From Runella limosa DSM 17973 (GTDB lineage: Bacteria > Bacteroidota > Bacteroidia > Cytophagales > Spirosomataceae): 64,000 nucleotides of DNA. Positions 1-8,540 of the stretch are shown here, in pieces. Every line of letters begins with the position of its first letter. Positions within the stretch are counted from its first letter, which is position 1. Location: assembly GCF_000482465.1 (NCBI RefSeq), contig NZ_KI519420.1:420029-484028 (forward strand), written 5' to 3'. The notes under the pieces are model-generated. The model ran no database searches. It worked only from the letters and a program-made list of their open reading frames with translations, and had not been told where the DNA came from. The translations under genes and the position numbers were made by a program.

Positions 1-34
1 AGAAGGGCTTTAGCCCTGACTAATTTTGGTACAA

Positions 35-1873
35 ATGAAGCACAAACACCATTCCCTTTTTCTGCTGACTTGGCTAATTGGTACAGTTGTCCAAGCCCAA
101 GACACTATTCGTTATGTAGGTAAAACGCTTTCCAACGTGGACTATCACCACGGGCAATTAAGTCCTGCGGTGGGGGTTCATAACATTCAGGTATTCAGGG
201 CCGACCGCGAAAATAAAAGCGGAACGGCGTTGGATTGGACCTACAACCATGCCCCAATGCTCGTATATTGGAATAATACCTTCTACTTGCATTATTTAAG
301 CAACCCCGTGGGAGAGCACGTTCCGCCTGGGGCTACCCTTATTTCTTCCTCCAAAGACGGCTACCAATGGACAACCCCTACGGTGCTTTTTCCTACGTAT
401 CGTATTCCTGACGGCTGGACAAAACAAGGGTATGCAGGCGTTGCCAAAAACTTAGATGCGGTCATGCACCAACGCATGGGCTTTTTTGTGTCGAAGAAAA
501 ATCGCTTGCTGACGTTGGCGTATTATGGAATTGCCTTGGATGCCAAAGATGACCCGAATGATGGGAAAGGAATTGGGCGAGTGGTGCGTGAAATCCATCC
601 CGATGGGCGGTTTGGGCCTATTTATTTTATTCGTCACAATGCTACTTGGGACAAGTCGAAATCGGCTTATCCCTTTTATACTACGTCCAACGATGCTGGT
701 TTTGTGGACGCTTGCAATGAGTTATTGGCCAATCCGCTCATGATGCAGCAGTGGCTCGAAGAAGCCGACCGCGATGACCCTCTCGTACCGTTGAAGCACG
801 AATTGAAGGCGTTTAGCTATTATCATTTACCAAACGGAAACGTCGTTGGTTTGTGGAAACACGCCTTGACGTCGGTAAGTAAGGACAACGGCAAAACGTG
901 GTTGTATGCGCCATTGCGAGCACCAGGTTTTATCAATAGTAACGCCAAAATTTGGGGACAACGCACCTCCGACGGTCGCTATGCCACGGTGTATAACCCC
1001 GCTGAGTTTCGTTGGCCGTTAGCGGTGTCGGTCAGTAGAGACGGTCTTACCTACGATAACCTTTTGTTGGTCAATGGCGAAATTACGTCCATGCGTTACG
1101 GAGGAAATTACAAATCGTACGGGCCTCAATACGTTCGGGGAATAGAAGAAGGAAATGGTATGCCACCCGATAAAAACCTGTGGGTAACGTACAGCATGAA
1201 CAAAGAAGATATTTGGGTGTCAAAAATTCTCGTTCCCATCACTGACGAAGTAAAAACGCACGTGAATGAGGTATTTAACGATTTGCCTTCGGGACAAGAA
1301 CTCAACTATTGGAACATTTATAACCCATTGCGCGCTTCGGTGAAAATCGAAAAAGCAGCCGATGGTGCCAAAAACTTGGTGCTACGCGACAGCGACGCGT
1401 TCGACTACGCCAAAGCCGAACGTATTATTCCTGAGAGTAAAAAAGTGGTGGTTACGTTTACGGTTGTTCCCCAACAAACCGACAAAGGACGACTCCACAT
1501 TGAGTTGCAAGACGCGAAAGGCAGCGCTGCCACGCGGCTCATTTTCGATGCAGACGGCGAATTAAAAGCCAAAGTCGGCTATCGCAATTCGGGCATTATG
1601 AAGTACGAAGCGGGGAAGCCGTATGAAATTCGGCTGGAGTTGGACCAAAGTAAACGAATTTTTAATGTGTTTGTGAACGGTCAAAGCAAGGGGGCAAAAG
1701 TCTTTTTTGCTCCTGTGGCCTCGTTCAAACGAGTCGTTTTCCGCACGGGTGAAGTCCGCCGTTTCCCCGATGCCGATACGCCCACTGACCAAAACTACGA
1801 CTTGCCTAACAGCAGCGCCGTGGAGGCGGAAGCCGTGTTTGTGATAAAATCATTGAAAACGGCGAATAATTGA
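35..1873 (+). CDS. Secreted sialidase-like (BNR/Asp-box) beta-propeller protein
   Basis: Predicted exported glycan-active protein of 612 aa. The ATG at 35 is preferred over an in-frame TTG at 26 because it starts directly with a signal peptide (MKHKHHSLFLLTWLIG, cleavage near VQAQ). Asp-box-like motifs of sialidase propellers are visible: SSSKDGYQW near residue 104, a near-perfect SVSKDNGKTW near 280 and SVSRDGLTY near 332. From about residue 420 the character changes to a beta-sandwich of the LamG/concanavalin type, with alternating short hydrophobic strands. It is followed after 71 bp by another exported hydrolase on the same strand, so it probably belongs to a polysaccharide-degrading gene group. 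The substrate cannot be read from sequence; the pectin operon nearby suggests a pectin side chain. The assignment to a sialidase-like fold is fairly safe, but actual sialidase activity is not implied. Confidence 0.7.
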   Translation: MKHKHHSLFLLTWLIGTVVQAQDTIRYVGKTLSNVDYHHGQLSPAVGVHNIQVFRADRENKSGTALDWTYNHAPMLVYWNNTFYLHYLSNPVGEHVPPGATLISSSKDGYQWTTPTVLFPTYRIPDGWTKQGYAGVAKNLDAVMHQRMGFFVSKKNRLLTLAYYGIALDAKDDPNDGKGIGRVVREIHPDGRFGPIYFIRHNATWDKSKSAYPFYTTSNDAGFVDACNELLANPLMMQQWLEEADRDDPLVPLKHELKAFSYYHLPNGNVVGLWKHALTSVSKDNGKTWLYAPLRAPGFINSNAKIWGQRTSDGRYATVYNPAEFRWPLAVSVSRDGLTYDNLLLVNGEITSMRYGGNYKSYGPQYVRGIEEGNGMPPDKNLWVTYSMNKEDIWVSKILVPITDEVKTHVNEVFNDLPSGQELNYWNIYNPLRASVKIEKAADGAKNLVLRDSDAFDYAKAERIIPESKKVVVTFTVVPQQTDKGRLHIELQDAKGSAATRLIFDADGELKAKVGYRNSGIMKYEAGKPYEIRLELDQSKRIFNVFVNGQSKGAKVFFAPVASFKRVVFRTGEVRRFPDADTPTDQNYDLPNSSAVEAEAVFVIKSLKTANN

Positions 1874-1944
1874 TGTTTTTGCCATACTCCGTGATACTCT
1901 GTGTCTAACTCTGTGAACCTCAGTGTTCCAAAAAATACAAATTC
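1874..1944. repeat. Short repeat-like spacer (ctctgtg motifs)
   Basis: The 71-bp spacer between two exported hydrolase genes holds three near-copies of a ctctgtg / ctgtgaac motif between about 1890 and 1925. This simple repeat recurs between genes of many Bacteroidota genomes (from memory). No clear promoter or terminator is seen, which fits co-transcription of the two flanking genes. Confidence 0.35.
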
Positions 1945-4671
1945 ATGAGAAAACAACCATTTTATTGGCTATGTCTTATTCTGTTTTCGGCTAGGGCTGT
2001 CTTTTCCCAACAAACCGTCAACATCTGGGCAACTGATCCAAACGTACGAGTAAATTTTGGGGTAGAAAAGCTAAAAACGGCCTTAAGCGTTGCTGGTTAT
2101 AAAGTCACTTTGAACAAAAGTATCGCTAAAAATGGCTATCAAATTGTGGTGGGTTTGGCTACTGACCCAACCTTCCAAAAACTGATGCTTGGCCAAAAGG
2201 TAACGCTTGCAGCGAGCTCTTCAAAGGAAAGTTTTGAACTCCTCAAGCAGCCTAATTCTCCGTTGTTTATTGCGGGAGCAGATGCTTCGGGGGCTTTGTA
2301 CGGGTGTTTAGAATTAACGGAGCAACTCAAGAAAAACCAACGTTTACCCCAACAACTTTCACTCAAAGATCAGCCAGAGATGGTACTGCGCGGTACGTGT
2401 ATTGGTATTCAAAAGCCCGTCTATTTGCCTGGCCGTGAGGTGTATGAATACCCTTATACCTCCGAGACGTTCCCGTGGTTGTACGACAAAGCGCAGTGGA
2501 TAAGGTACTTAGATATGATGGTAGAAAACCGTTACAACTCGCTCTATTTATGGAACGGCCACCCCTTCGCTTCGTTGGTGAAACTGAAAGATTACCCATA
2601 CGCAGTGGAAGTAGATGAGGTGACTTTTCGCAAAAATGAAGAGATTTTTCGCTTCCTCACCACCGAGGCCGATAAGCGGGGAATTTGGGTGATTCAGATG
2701 TTTTATAATATCATTGTTTCTAAACCTTTTGCCGAAAAACACGGCATTAAAACCCAAGACCGCAACCGCCCGATTGTACCGCTCATTGCCGATTATACCC
2801 GTAAGTCGATTGCGGCTTTTGTCGAAAAATACCCCAACGTCGGGTTGCTGATTACCCTCGGGGAAGCCATGGAGGGACAGGGACAAGACGATGTAGATTG
2901 GTTTACCAAAACCATTATTCCAGGCGTGCAAGATGGACTTAAAGCTTTGGGAAAAACGACCGAGCCGCCAATCGTGCTCCGTGCGCACGATACCGATGCC
3001 CCTCGGGTGATGAAAGCGGCGTTGCCTTTGTACAAAAACCTTTACACCATGGCTAAGTACAACGGCGAAGCGCTAACGACCTACACGCCTCGTGGCAAAT
3101 GGGCGGATTTGCACCGTAGCCTAAGTCGAATCGGAACGGTACACGTCGAAAATGTGCATATTTTGGCCAATTTGGAGCCTTTTCGCTACGGCTCGGCTGA
3201 TTTTATTCAAAAATCGGTACAAGCCATGCACAATGTCTATGAAGCCAATGGCCTTCACTTGTATCCCCAAGCCTCGTACTGGGATTGGCCTTACACGGCG
3301 GATAAAGCCGAAAAACGTCTTTTTCAATTGGATCGCGATTGGATTTGGTACAAAACGTGGGCGCGCTACGCGTGGAATTCAAAACGGGAGCGCCCCGCCG
3401 AAATCAATTATTGGGGCAATCAATTGGCGGAAAAATACGGCTTACCGCTCGACAAAGGCAAAGACGTGTTGGAAGCCTACGAACAAACGGGAGAAATTTC
3501 CCCTAAACTCCTTCGCCGATACGGAATCACGGACGGAAATCGCCAAACCCTCACGCTAGGTATGTTGATGACGCAGCTTATCAACCCGTTTCGATACGGC
3601 CTTTTTACGTTGATGTACGAGTCGGAAGCGCCTGAAGGTGAAATGATTATTGAGTACGCTGAAAAAGAATGGAATCGACAGCCTCACGTTGGCGAAACGC
3701 CAGTTATCGTGGCCGACGAGGTGGTCGTACACGGCCAAAAAGCCGTAGAGGCGATTGAACGCGCGGCCGCCAGCGTGACCCAAAACAAAGAAGAGTTTGG
3801 TCGCCTTCGCAACGACATACATTGTCAAGACGCCATGGCTAATTTTTATGCCGAAAAAGCGCGGGCAGCACTGGCAACGTTACGCTTTAAGTACTCAAAC
3901 GATGTCCGTGATTTGGAAAAGGCACTGCCGCATTTGGAGAAAAGCGTAAGTCATTATGCCAAGCTCGTTGCCTTGACCAAAGATACCTATTTGTATGCCA
4001 ACAGTATGCAAACGCAGCAACGCAAAATTCCGATGCGCGGGTTTGAGGGTGCGTACAAAACGTGGACAGAAATGCTACCCGTTTATGAAAAAGAGTTGAA
4101 AACGTTCAAGCATAAAATTGATTCGCTCAAAACCCATAGTTCACAGACTACCAAGCAATTGGTGATATTACAGCCCGCCGAAGTGACCTTGCAGAGTCCG
4201 CAAGCAGCGTGGTTTTCGACCGTAAAAGGACAAGCCGTTTTTAGTGATACGGCGGCGGTGATTAGCGGAATTGCGCCCGAATTACAGGCGTTGAAAGGAA
4301 TTAAGTTAGCTAAAAATCAATTACAATCGCAACGTACAACCTTGACTTTCACGACGCAAGAGCCCGTGAAGTTGTTGGTTGGTTTTTTCAACGAAAAGAA
4401 AGCCAATTATTTACCTACTCCCGAGTTAGAAACCGACGCCAGCGCCAACGACTACGGGCAAGCCGAAATTAAAATCTCAAATGCTGTTTTGGTCAACGGT
4501 TTTCCACCTGCCAATGTCCACGCGTACTCGTTTGGAGCGGGTACCCATACCCTGAATTTGGGGAAAGGGGCGTGCCTCATTTTAGGTTTTGTGAAAGGCA
4601 ACCAAACCATCCCCATTTTCGACGCAGGTATGGCGGGTAATAAGAAGAATATTGATTGGTTGTTTGAGTAA
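1945..4671 (+). CDS. Secreted glycoside hydrolase, GH67/GH20-like (alpha-glucuronidase-type fold)
   Basis: A 908-aa exported protein with an N-terminal signal peptide (hydrophobic WLCLILFSARAVFS, cleavage near FSQQ). Residues about 25-125 look like the small alpha/beta domain that precedes the catalytic barrel in GH20 and GH67 enzymes: a nucleotide-like fold followed by SGALYGCLELTEQL, a typical linker phrase of those families. Residues about 145-520 have the character of a TIM barrel, with segments such as MVENRYNSLYLWNGHPF and YPNVGLLITLGEAMEGQG carrying acidic residues at strand ends. The C-terminal part, about 540-750, is helical, and a beta-rich tail follows. I cannot name the exact family or the substrate. 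Acting on alpha-linked uronic acids would fit the neighbouring hexuronate operon, but this is inference. Confidence 0.6.
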   Translation: MRKQPFYWLCLILFSARAVFSQQTVNIWATDPNVRVNFGVEKLKTALSVAGYKVTLNKSIAKNGYQIVVGLATDPTFQKLMLGQKVTLAASSSKESFELLKQPNSPLFIAGADASGALYGCLELTEQLKKNQRLPQQLSLKDQPEMVLRGTCIGIQKPVYLPGREVYEYPYTSETFPWLYDKAQWIRYLDMMVENRYNSLYLWNGHPFASLVKLKDYPYAVEVDEVTFRKNEEIFRFLTTEADKRGIWVIQMFYNIIVSKPFAEKHGIKTQDRNRPIVPLIADYTRKSIAAFVEKYPNVGLLITLGEAMEGQGQDDVDWFTKTIIPGVQDGLKALGKTTEPPIVLRAHDTDAPRVMKAALPLYKNLYTMAKYNGEALTTYTPRGKWADLHRSLSRIGTVHVENVHILANLEPFRYGSADFIQKSVQAMHNVYEANGLHLYPQASYWDWPYTADKAEKRLFQLDRDWIWYKTWARYAWNSKRERPAEINYWGNQLAEKYGLPLDKGKDVLEAYEQTGEISPKLLRRYGITDGNRQTLTLGMLMTQLINPFRYGLFTLMYESEAPEGEMIIEYAEKEWNRQPHVGETPVIVADEVVVHGQKAVEAIERAAASVTQNKEEFGRLRNDIHCQDAMANFYAEKARAALATLRFKYSNDVRDLEKALPHLEKSVSHYAKLVALTKDTYLYANSMQTQQRKIPMRGFEGAYKTWTEMLPVYEKELKTFKHKIDSLKTHSSQTTKQLVILQPAEVTLQSPQAAWFSTVKGQAVFSDTAAVISGIAPELQALKGIKLAKNQLQSQRTTLTFTTQEPVKLLVGFFNEKKANYLPTPELETDASANDYGQAEIKISNAVLVNGFPPANVHAYSFGAGTHTLNLGKGACLILGFVKGNQTIPIFDAGMAGNKKNIDWLFE

Positions 4672-4870
4672 ATAGCCTAAAATGAAAAAAATAGCTGATT
4701 TGAAAATGACTAAATAGTCACTTAAAATTGATATGATGATTGTTGAAAAATACTGTTATTCTGAGAGTTCTGGTAGCCAACCTCACCCTAAATCCCTCCG
4801 CAGCGGCGGCCGCTCCTTTCAGGCGAGGGACTTTTTGGCCTCCCTTCTCCAGAAAGGAGAAGGGTCGGGG
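4672..4870. other. Spacer between two hydrolase genes, mostly palindromic element
   Basis: About 200 bp. The left half is AT-rich with no recognised motif. From 4778 it is filled by the GC-rich inverted-repeat element described separately, which runs into the start codon of the next gene. An open frame continues upstream to 4733, but its first 46 codons read through the repeat and give a low-complexity basic peptide, so it was not accepted as coding. Confidence 0.5.
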
Positions 4871-4879
4871 ATGAGGTTG
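4778..4879. repeat. Palindromic repeat element with terminal inverted repeats overlapping a gene start
   Basis: The element starts with CAACCTCA (4778-4785) and ends with its exact reverse complement TGAGGTTG (4872-4879), a total of 102 bp. Inside are GC-rich hairpin arms, including CCTTCTCC/GGAGAAGG around 4844-4864. The core carries CCGCAGCGGCGG (near 4798), a 12-mer also present in the element inside gcvP near 43369. The start codon chosen for the downstream hydrolase, ATG at 4871, and its next two codons lie within the right terminal repeat. Confidence 0.7.
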
Positions 4880-6415
4880 ACTATCGGCCGACTTTCGCTC
4901 CTTGCCCTCCTCTTGTCCTTTCAAGGCTTGGCTCAAAAAGCAACGTTTTTAACCACCGATCAACTCAAAAAAGACGTCGCGTATTTTAACTCCATCGACG
5001 ACGAAGCGGTGAAAAACTACGTCACCAACGAGCAAACGTTTGCGTGGCTTTCAGACAATATCCCCCTTTTTGATTGCCCCGATTCCGTCATTCGTACCGT
5101 CTATAATTACCGTTGGTGGTCGTTTCGAAAGCACTTAAAGCAAACGCCTGAAGGCTTTATTTTTACCGAATTTATCACCAAAGTCAACCATGCGGGTAAA
5201 TACAACGCCATTAGCAGCGCCTTGGGACATCATATTTACGAAGGGCGCTGGTTGCATAATCCGCAGTTTATCAACGATTACATTTCGTTTTGGCTGTACG
5301 TTGACCCCAAACATACCGCGCAGCGCTTCCATGCTTTTAGTAGTTGGGTGGACGACGCGGTCTATGGTCGGTACTTGGTAAACTTAGATAAAGCTTTTGT
5401 GCAAAAAACATTGCTCGACTTAGAAGCTGATTACCGTAAATGGGAAACGGAAAAAATGCTCCCAACGCAGCTTTTCTGGCAATTTGATGTTCGCGATGCG
5501 ATGGAGGAGTCGATAAGTGGCTCGCGAAAAGAAAAAAATGTGCGCCCGACCATCAACAGCTATATGTACGGCAATGCCCTAGCGTTATCGCGCATGGCGG
5601 CGATTGTGGGCAACGATACCCTTCGTCAAAAATACCAACAAAAAGCCGAAACGCTCAGACGTTTGGTACACGAAAACCTGTGGGATGAGTCGGCGTCATT
5701 TTTTAAGGTAAGGCATGAAAATGGTAGCCTCGACAACGCCCGCGAAGCCATTGGGTTTATCCCTTGGTATTTCAACCTCCCCGACGATGCCCCAAAATAC
5801 GCCCGACAGTGGGAACAACTTACCGATACGACGGGGTTTCGAGCCCCTTGGGGATTGACGACCGCCGAGCGTCGTCACCCACTTTTTCGTACGCACGGCT
5901 CGGGACATGGCTGCGAATGGGACGGCCCTGTTTGGCCTTTTGCGACGACCCAAACGCTCCGAGCGCTATCAAATTTGCTTAATAATTACAAGAACCACGG
6001 GAGCATGACGCCGCAGGTATTTTACGACGAGCTTCACCGTTATGCACGTTCCCACCAAATGAATGGCAAGTTGTATCTCGGTGAATACCAAGACGAAAAA
6101 AATGGCCGCTGGCTCAAAGGCGACGACCCGCGAAGTAAATTTTACAACCATTCTGGTTACGCCGATTTGATTATAAGCGATTTGGTAGGGCTCAAACCCC
6201 GCGCCGATGATGTTTTAGAGGTTCGCCCATTAGTACCTCAAAATCAATGGGATTGGTTTTGTTTGGATAAGATACTGTACCACGGGAAAAGTGTGACAGT
6301 CCTTTGGGATAAAACGGGCAAACATTACAAAAAAGGCAAAGGTTTGCGCGTATTTGTGGATGGGAAAGAAATAGGCCGCGCCAAAAAATTAGAACCGATA
6401 AAGCTCAAACTTTAG
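4871..6415 (+). CDS. Secreted (alpha/alpha)6-barrel glycoside hydrolase (MGH1/GH63-like)
   Basis: A 514-aa protein in the (alpha/alpha)6-toroid superfamily that includes trehalases, GH63 and MGH1-like enzymes. Supporting segments are PTINSYMYGNALALSRMA (about residues 235-252), VHENLWDESASFFKV, the long EWDGPVWPFATTQTLRALSN block and the C-terminal FYNHSGYADLIISDLVGLKP. The ATG at 4871 is chosen because it gives a good signal peptide (MRLTIGRLSLLALLLSFQGLAQ). The frame is open 46 codons further upstream, but there it translates a palindromic repeat. An AAGGAG run lies about 13 bp upstream, also inside that repeat. It probably trims an oligosaccharide released by the neighbouring hydrolases; the substrate is unknown. 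Confidence 0.72.
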   Translation: MRLTIGRLSLLALLLSFQGLAQKATFLTTDQLKKDVAYFNSIDDEAVKNYVTNEQTFAWLSDNIPLFDCPDSVIRTVYNYRWWSFRKHLKQTPEGFIFTEFITKVNHAGKYNAISSALGHHIYEGRWLHNPQFINDYISFWLYVDPKHTAQRFHAFSSWVDDAVYGRYLVNLDKAFVQKTLLDLEADYRKWETEKMLPTQLFWQFDVRDAMEESISGSRKEKNVRPTINSYMYGNALALSRMAAIVGNDTLRQKYQQKAETLRRLVHENLWDESASFFKVRHENGSLDNAREAIGFIPWYFNLPDDAPKYARQWEQLTDTTGFRAPWGLTTAERRHPLFRTHGSGHGCEWDGPVWPFATTQTLRALSNLLNNYKNHGSMTPQVFYDELHRYARSHQMNGKLYLGEYQDEKNGRWLKGDDPRSKFYNHSGYADLIISDLVGLKPRADDVLEVRPLVPQNQWDWFCLDKILYHGKSVTVLWDKTGKHYKKGKGLRVFVDGKEIGRAKKLEPIKLKL

Positions 6416-6432
6416 CACGCCCCGCGCGCGCA

Positions 6433-6483
6433 GCTCGCCCCGATTTCCAATCGGGGCGAAACACGGCCCAGCGTCTCCGACGC
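6433..6483. repeat. 51-bp REP-like repeat, copy 1
   Basis: This unit has a hairpin CGCCCCGAT / ATCGGGGCG (6437-6445 and 6451-6459) followed by a constant block ending AGCGTCTCCGACGC. Two more copies lie at 21031-21081 and 21089-21139. Here the terminal GCGTC-tcc-GACGC hairpin is followed by six T residues (6484-6489), so this copy could also end transcription of the upstream hydrolase gene. Confidence 0.75.
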
Positions 6484-6595
6484 TTTTTTGATGCAAGAGT
6501 GCCAGAAACGAAAAAGGGGTAAGAAATACATCCAAAATCCTTTAAAAAGCGAACTCTTATCGAGCTCGCTTTTTACTTTTATAAAAATAGACATA

Positions 6596-7711
6596 ATGAA
6601 ACGAATCAACATTTTACTGGTTGGCTTACTGGCAATACTTAACGTTTGTGCATGGGGACAAAACGCCGATATGTATCTTCTCATTGGTACTTACACGTCC
6701 AAAACCAGCGAAGGGATTTATGTGTATAAATTCAATACCCAAACGGGTGATTTTAGCCCAGTAAGTATCGCAAAAGGTGTAAAAAATCCCTCCTTTTTGG
6801 CGATTTCGCCCGATAAACGTTTTGTGTATTCGGTCGCGGAAGTAAATGGCGGAGCGGTTAATGCGTACTCATTCGATAAAAATACAGGAACATTGGCGTT
6901 TCTCAATACCCAATCGGCGGGAGGAAATGGCCCGTGTCACGTGGCAACTGATAAAAAAGGAAAATGGGTAATGGTGGGTAATTATGGCGGTGGTAGTTTG
7001 AGTATTTTGCCCGTACAAGCCGACGGCTCGCTTGGGGTGGCTACCCAGACCATTCAGCACGAAGGAAAAAGCGTGAATGCGGCACGTCAAGAAAAAGCGC
7101 ACGTCCATTCCATCAATGTCGCGCCTAATAATGTCGATGTGTTTGTCCCTGATTTAGGCATGGACAAAATTATGACCTACACCCTCGACACCAAAGCAGG
7201 GCACCTTTTGCCTGGAAATCCTGCGTTTACGGCGGCTACTCCAGGGGCGGGACCACGCCACTTTACGTTTCATCCCAACGGCAAATGGGCCTATGTCATC
7301 AACGAACTGGACGCGACGATGACAAGTTTTGAATATAAAAAAGGAAAATTAACCCCCGTACAAACGGTGACGACGCTCCCCAGTGGCTACACGGGACGTA
7401 TGTGGTGTGCTGATATTCATGTTTCGCCCGATGGTAAGTTTTTATACGGCTCTAACCGCGCCCAAGAAAGCTTAGTCATTTATAGCATTGCCCCAAAAAC
7501 AGGTGCACTTACTTACGTTGGCAACCAAGATGTGCTCGGAAAAACGCCCCGCAATTTTATGATTGATCCTACGGGAAAATGGGTACTTGTGGCGAATCAA
7601 GATACCGATAACGTCGTGATTTTTAGTCGGGATACCAAAACAGGAAAATTGACGCCTACTGGCAAAGAAATCAAGGTCTCAATGCCTGTGTGTTTGAAAG
7701 TGCTGGAGTAA
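6596..7711 (+). CDS. Exported lactonase, seven-bladed beta-propeller (6-phosphogluconolactonase-like)
   Basis: A 371-aa protein of the lactonase/YbhE family (PF10282 type). The ATG at 6596 gives a signal peptide (MKRINILLVGLLAILNVCAWGQ). The characteristic opening YLLIGTYTSKTSEGIYVYKFNTQTG follows immediately. Repeated blade motifs include FLAISPDKRFVYSVAE, GPCHVATDKKGKWVMVGNYGGGS, GPRHFTFHPNGKWAYVINE and NFMIDPTGKWVLVANQDTDNV. Family members hydrolyse sugar acid lactones. Export suggests a periplasmic or extracellular aldonolactone rather than 6-phosphogluconolactone. Its position beside sugar-degrading genes agrees with a role in sugar acid catabolism. The 180-bp gap upstream, with a possible terminator in the 51-bp repeat, suggests its own promoter. 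Confidence 0.85.
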   Translation: MKRINILLVGLLAILNVCAWGQNADMYLLIGTYTSKTSEGIYVYKFNTQTGDFSPVSIAKGVKNPSFLAISPDKRFVYSVAEVNGGAVNAYSFDKNTGTLAFLNTQSAGGNGPCHVATDKKGKWVMVGNYGGGSLSILPVQADGSLGVATQTIQHEGKSVNAARQEKAHVHSINVAPNNVDVFVPDLGMDKIMTYTLDTKAGHLLPGNPAFTAATPGAGPRHFTFHPNGKWAYVINELDATMTSFEYKKGKLTPVQTVTTLPSGYTGRMWCADIHVSPDGKFLYGSNRAQESLVIYSIAPKTGALTYVGNQDVLGKTPRNFMIDPTGKWVLVANQDTDNVVIFSRDTKTGKLTPTGKEIKVSMPVCLKVLE

Positions 7712-7742
7712 GAAGGGTGGATAATGTATGTTTGTTATGATT

Positions 7743-8330
7743 TTATTGGCGACTATACCAAGTAAGCCACCCAAATACTCCTAGAATTTTGGATAGCTCA
7801 GTAATACTAAAAATAGTGGGGTCGGTGAAGGCAATCTTCTGATCTAATTTTAAAAAAATCCACTCTAGCCCTGTTGAAACACATCCATACACAATATCGT
7901 CGTTACCGTTGAGTTGTTGAGCGGCATACATTTCAGCTACGCATTGTGGAATTCCGCTAAGCAAATCTTGTTTTTTTGCTTCTACCAATACTAAATAGCC
8001 TCCTTTGGGTTCAAATGAATTTCCTTTGGTTATTAAAAAATCGCATATTCCAACAAGTGTATCCGTAGCTAGAGGCTCGCCTGAAAAAACCGTAATTGGC
8101 TCTTTCGATATTTCTTCTACGGCCATCAAAACAGGAGCGATGAGGGATTCTGAAGTTGCTTTTTCAGTACGAATGGAGACTAACCTTTTTCGTCTTGATT
8201 CTGTAATGTGTAATAGCCAGGTTGGTATATCAATTTCTGCCACTTGAGGTAGAAATGTTTGCGGATAAATCTTAATCCCAAACATTTCTTCTAAATCGGT
8301 GGTGGTTACTTGGCTAAACGATTTCATCAC
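7743..8330 (-). CDS. Hypothetical protein with PD-(D/E)XK nuclease-like core
   Basis: A 195-aa cytosolic protein with no signal peptide. The middle part (about residues 85-130) shows the pattern of the PD-(D/E)XK nuclease fold: GICDFLI followed after about 15 residues by YLVLVEAKKQD, giving the expected D...ExK on successive strands. The remainder is alpha/beta without recognised motifs. Similar orphan proteins occur singly in Bacteroidota and cyanobacteria and are usually unannotated. It lies alone, convergent with the lactonase gene and divergent from the DUF2264 gene. No restriction-modification partner is visible. The function is not known; the fold assignment rests only on the spacing of these residues. 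Confidence 0.6.
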   Translation of the reverse strand: MMKSFSQVTTTDLEEMFGIKIYPQTFLPQVAEIDIPTWLLHITESRRKRLVSIRTEKATSESLIAPVLMAVEEISKEPITVFSGEPLATDTLVGICDFLITKGNSFEPKGGYLVLVEAKKQDLLSGIPQCVAEMYAAQQLNGNDDIVYGCVSTGLEWIFLKLDQKIAFTDPTIFSITELSKILGVFGWLTWYSRQ

Positions 8331-8540
8331 TGTGCTGTTTTTAACAAAACTATATTATACTCAACACAAAACCTATTGTATAAAAACTCTATTTTTGTTT
8401 TGTTGTTGCTACGTTTAGCTCAATCACCATTTTATCCCACAGTAAGTAGCTTGGATTTGATATATTTAAGGTGATGTCTATTTAAAAAATGCCTTAAATA
8501 TCGTAAGAGAGTGTTTCAATAATCAATTTTTCCCCCACTA
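8331..8540. other. Divergent AT-rich spacer
   Basis: A 210-bp spacer between the divergently transcribed nuclease-like gene and the DUF2264 gene. It is AT-rich and must hold both promoters, but I cannot point to a convincing -33/-7 pair, a terminator or a conserved element. Confidence 0.3.

Noticed and set aside
2548-2988. 146-codon open frame antisense to the GH67/GH20-like gene
   Set aside because: Composition-driven shadow frame; no start signal or motif.
4733-4870. N-terminal extension of the MGH1-like hydrolase
   Set aside because: The open frame reads through a palindromic repeat and lacks a signal peptide, while the ATG at 4871 gives a clean one.
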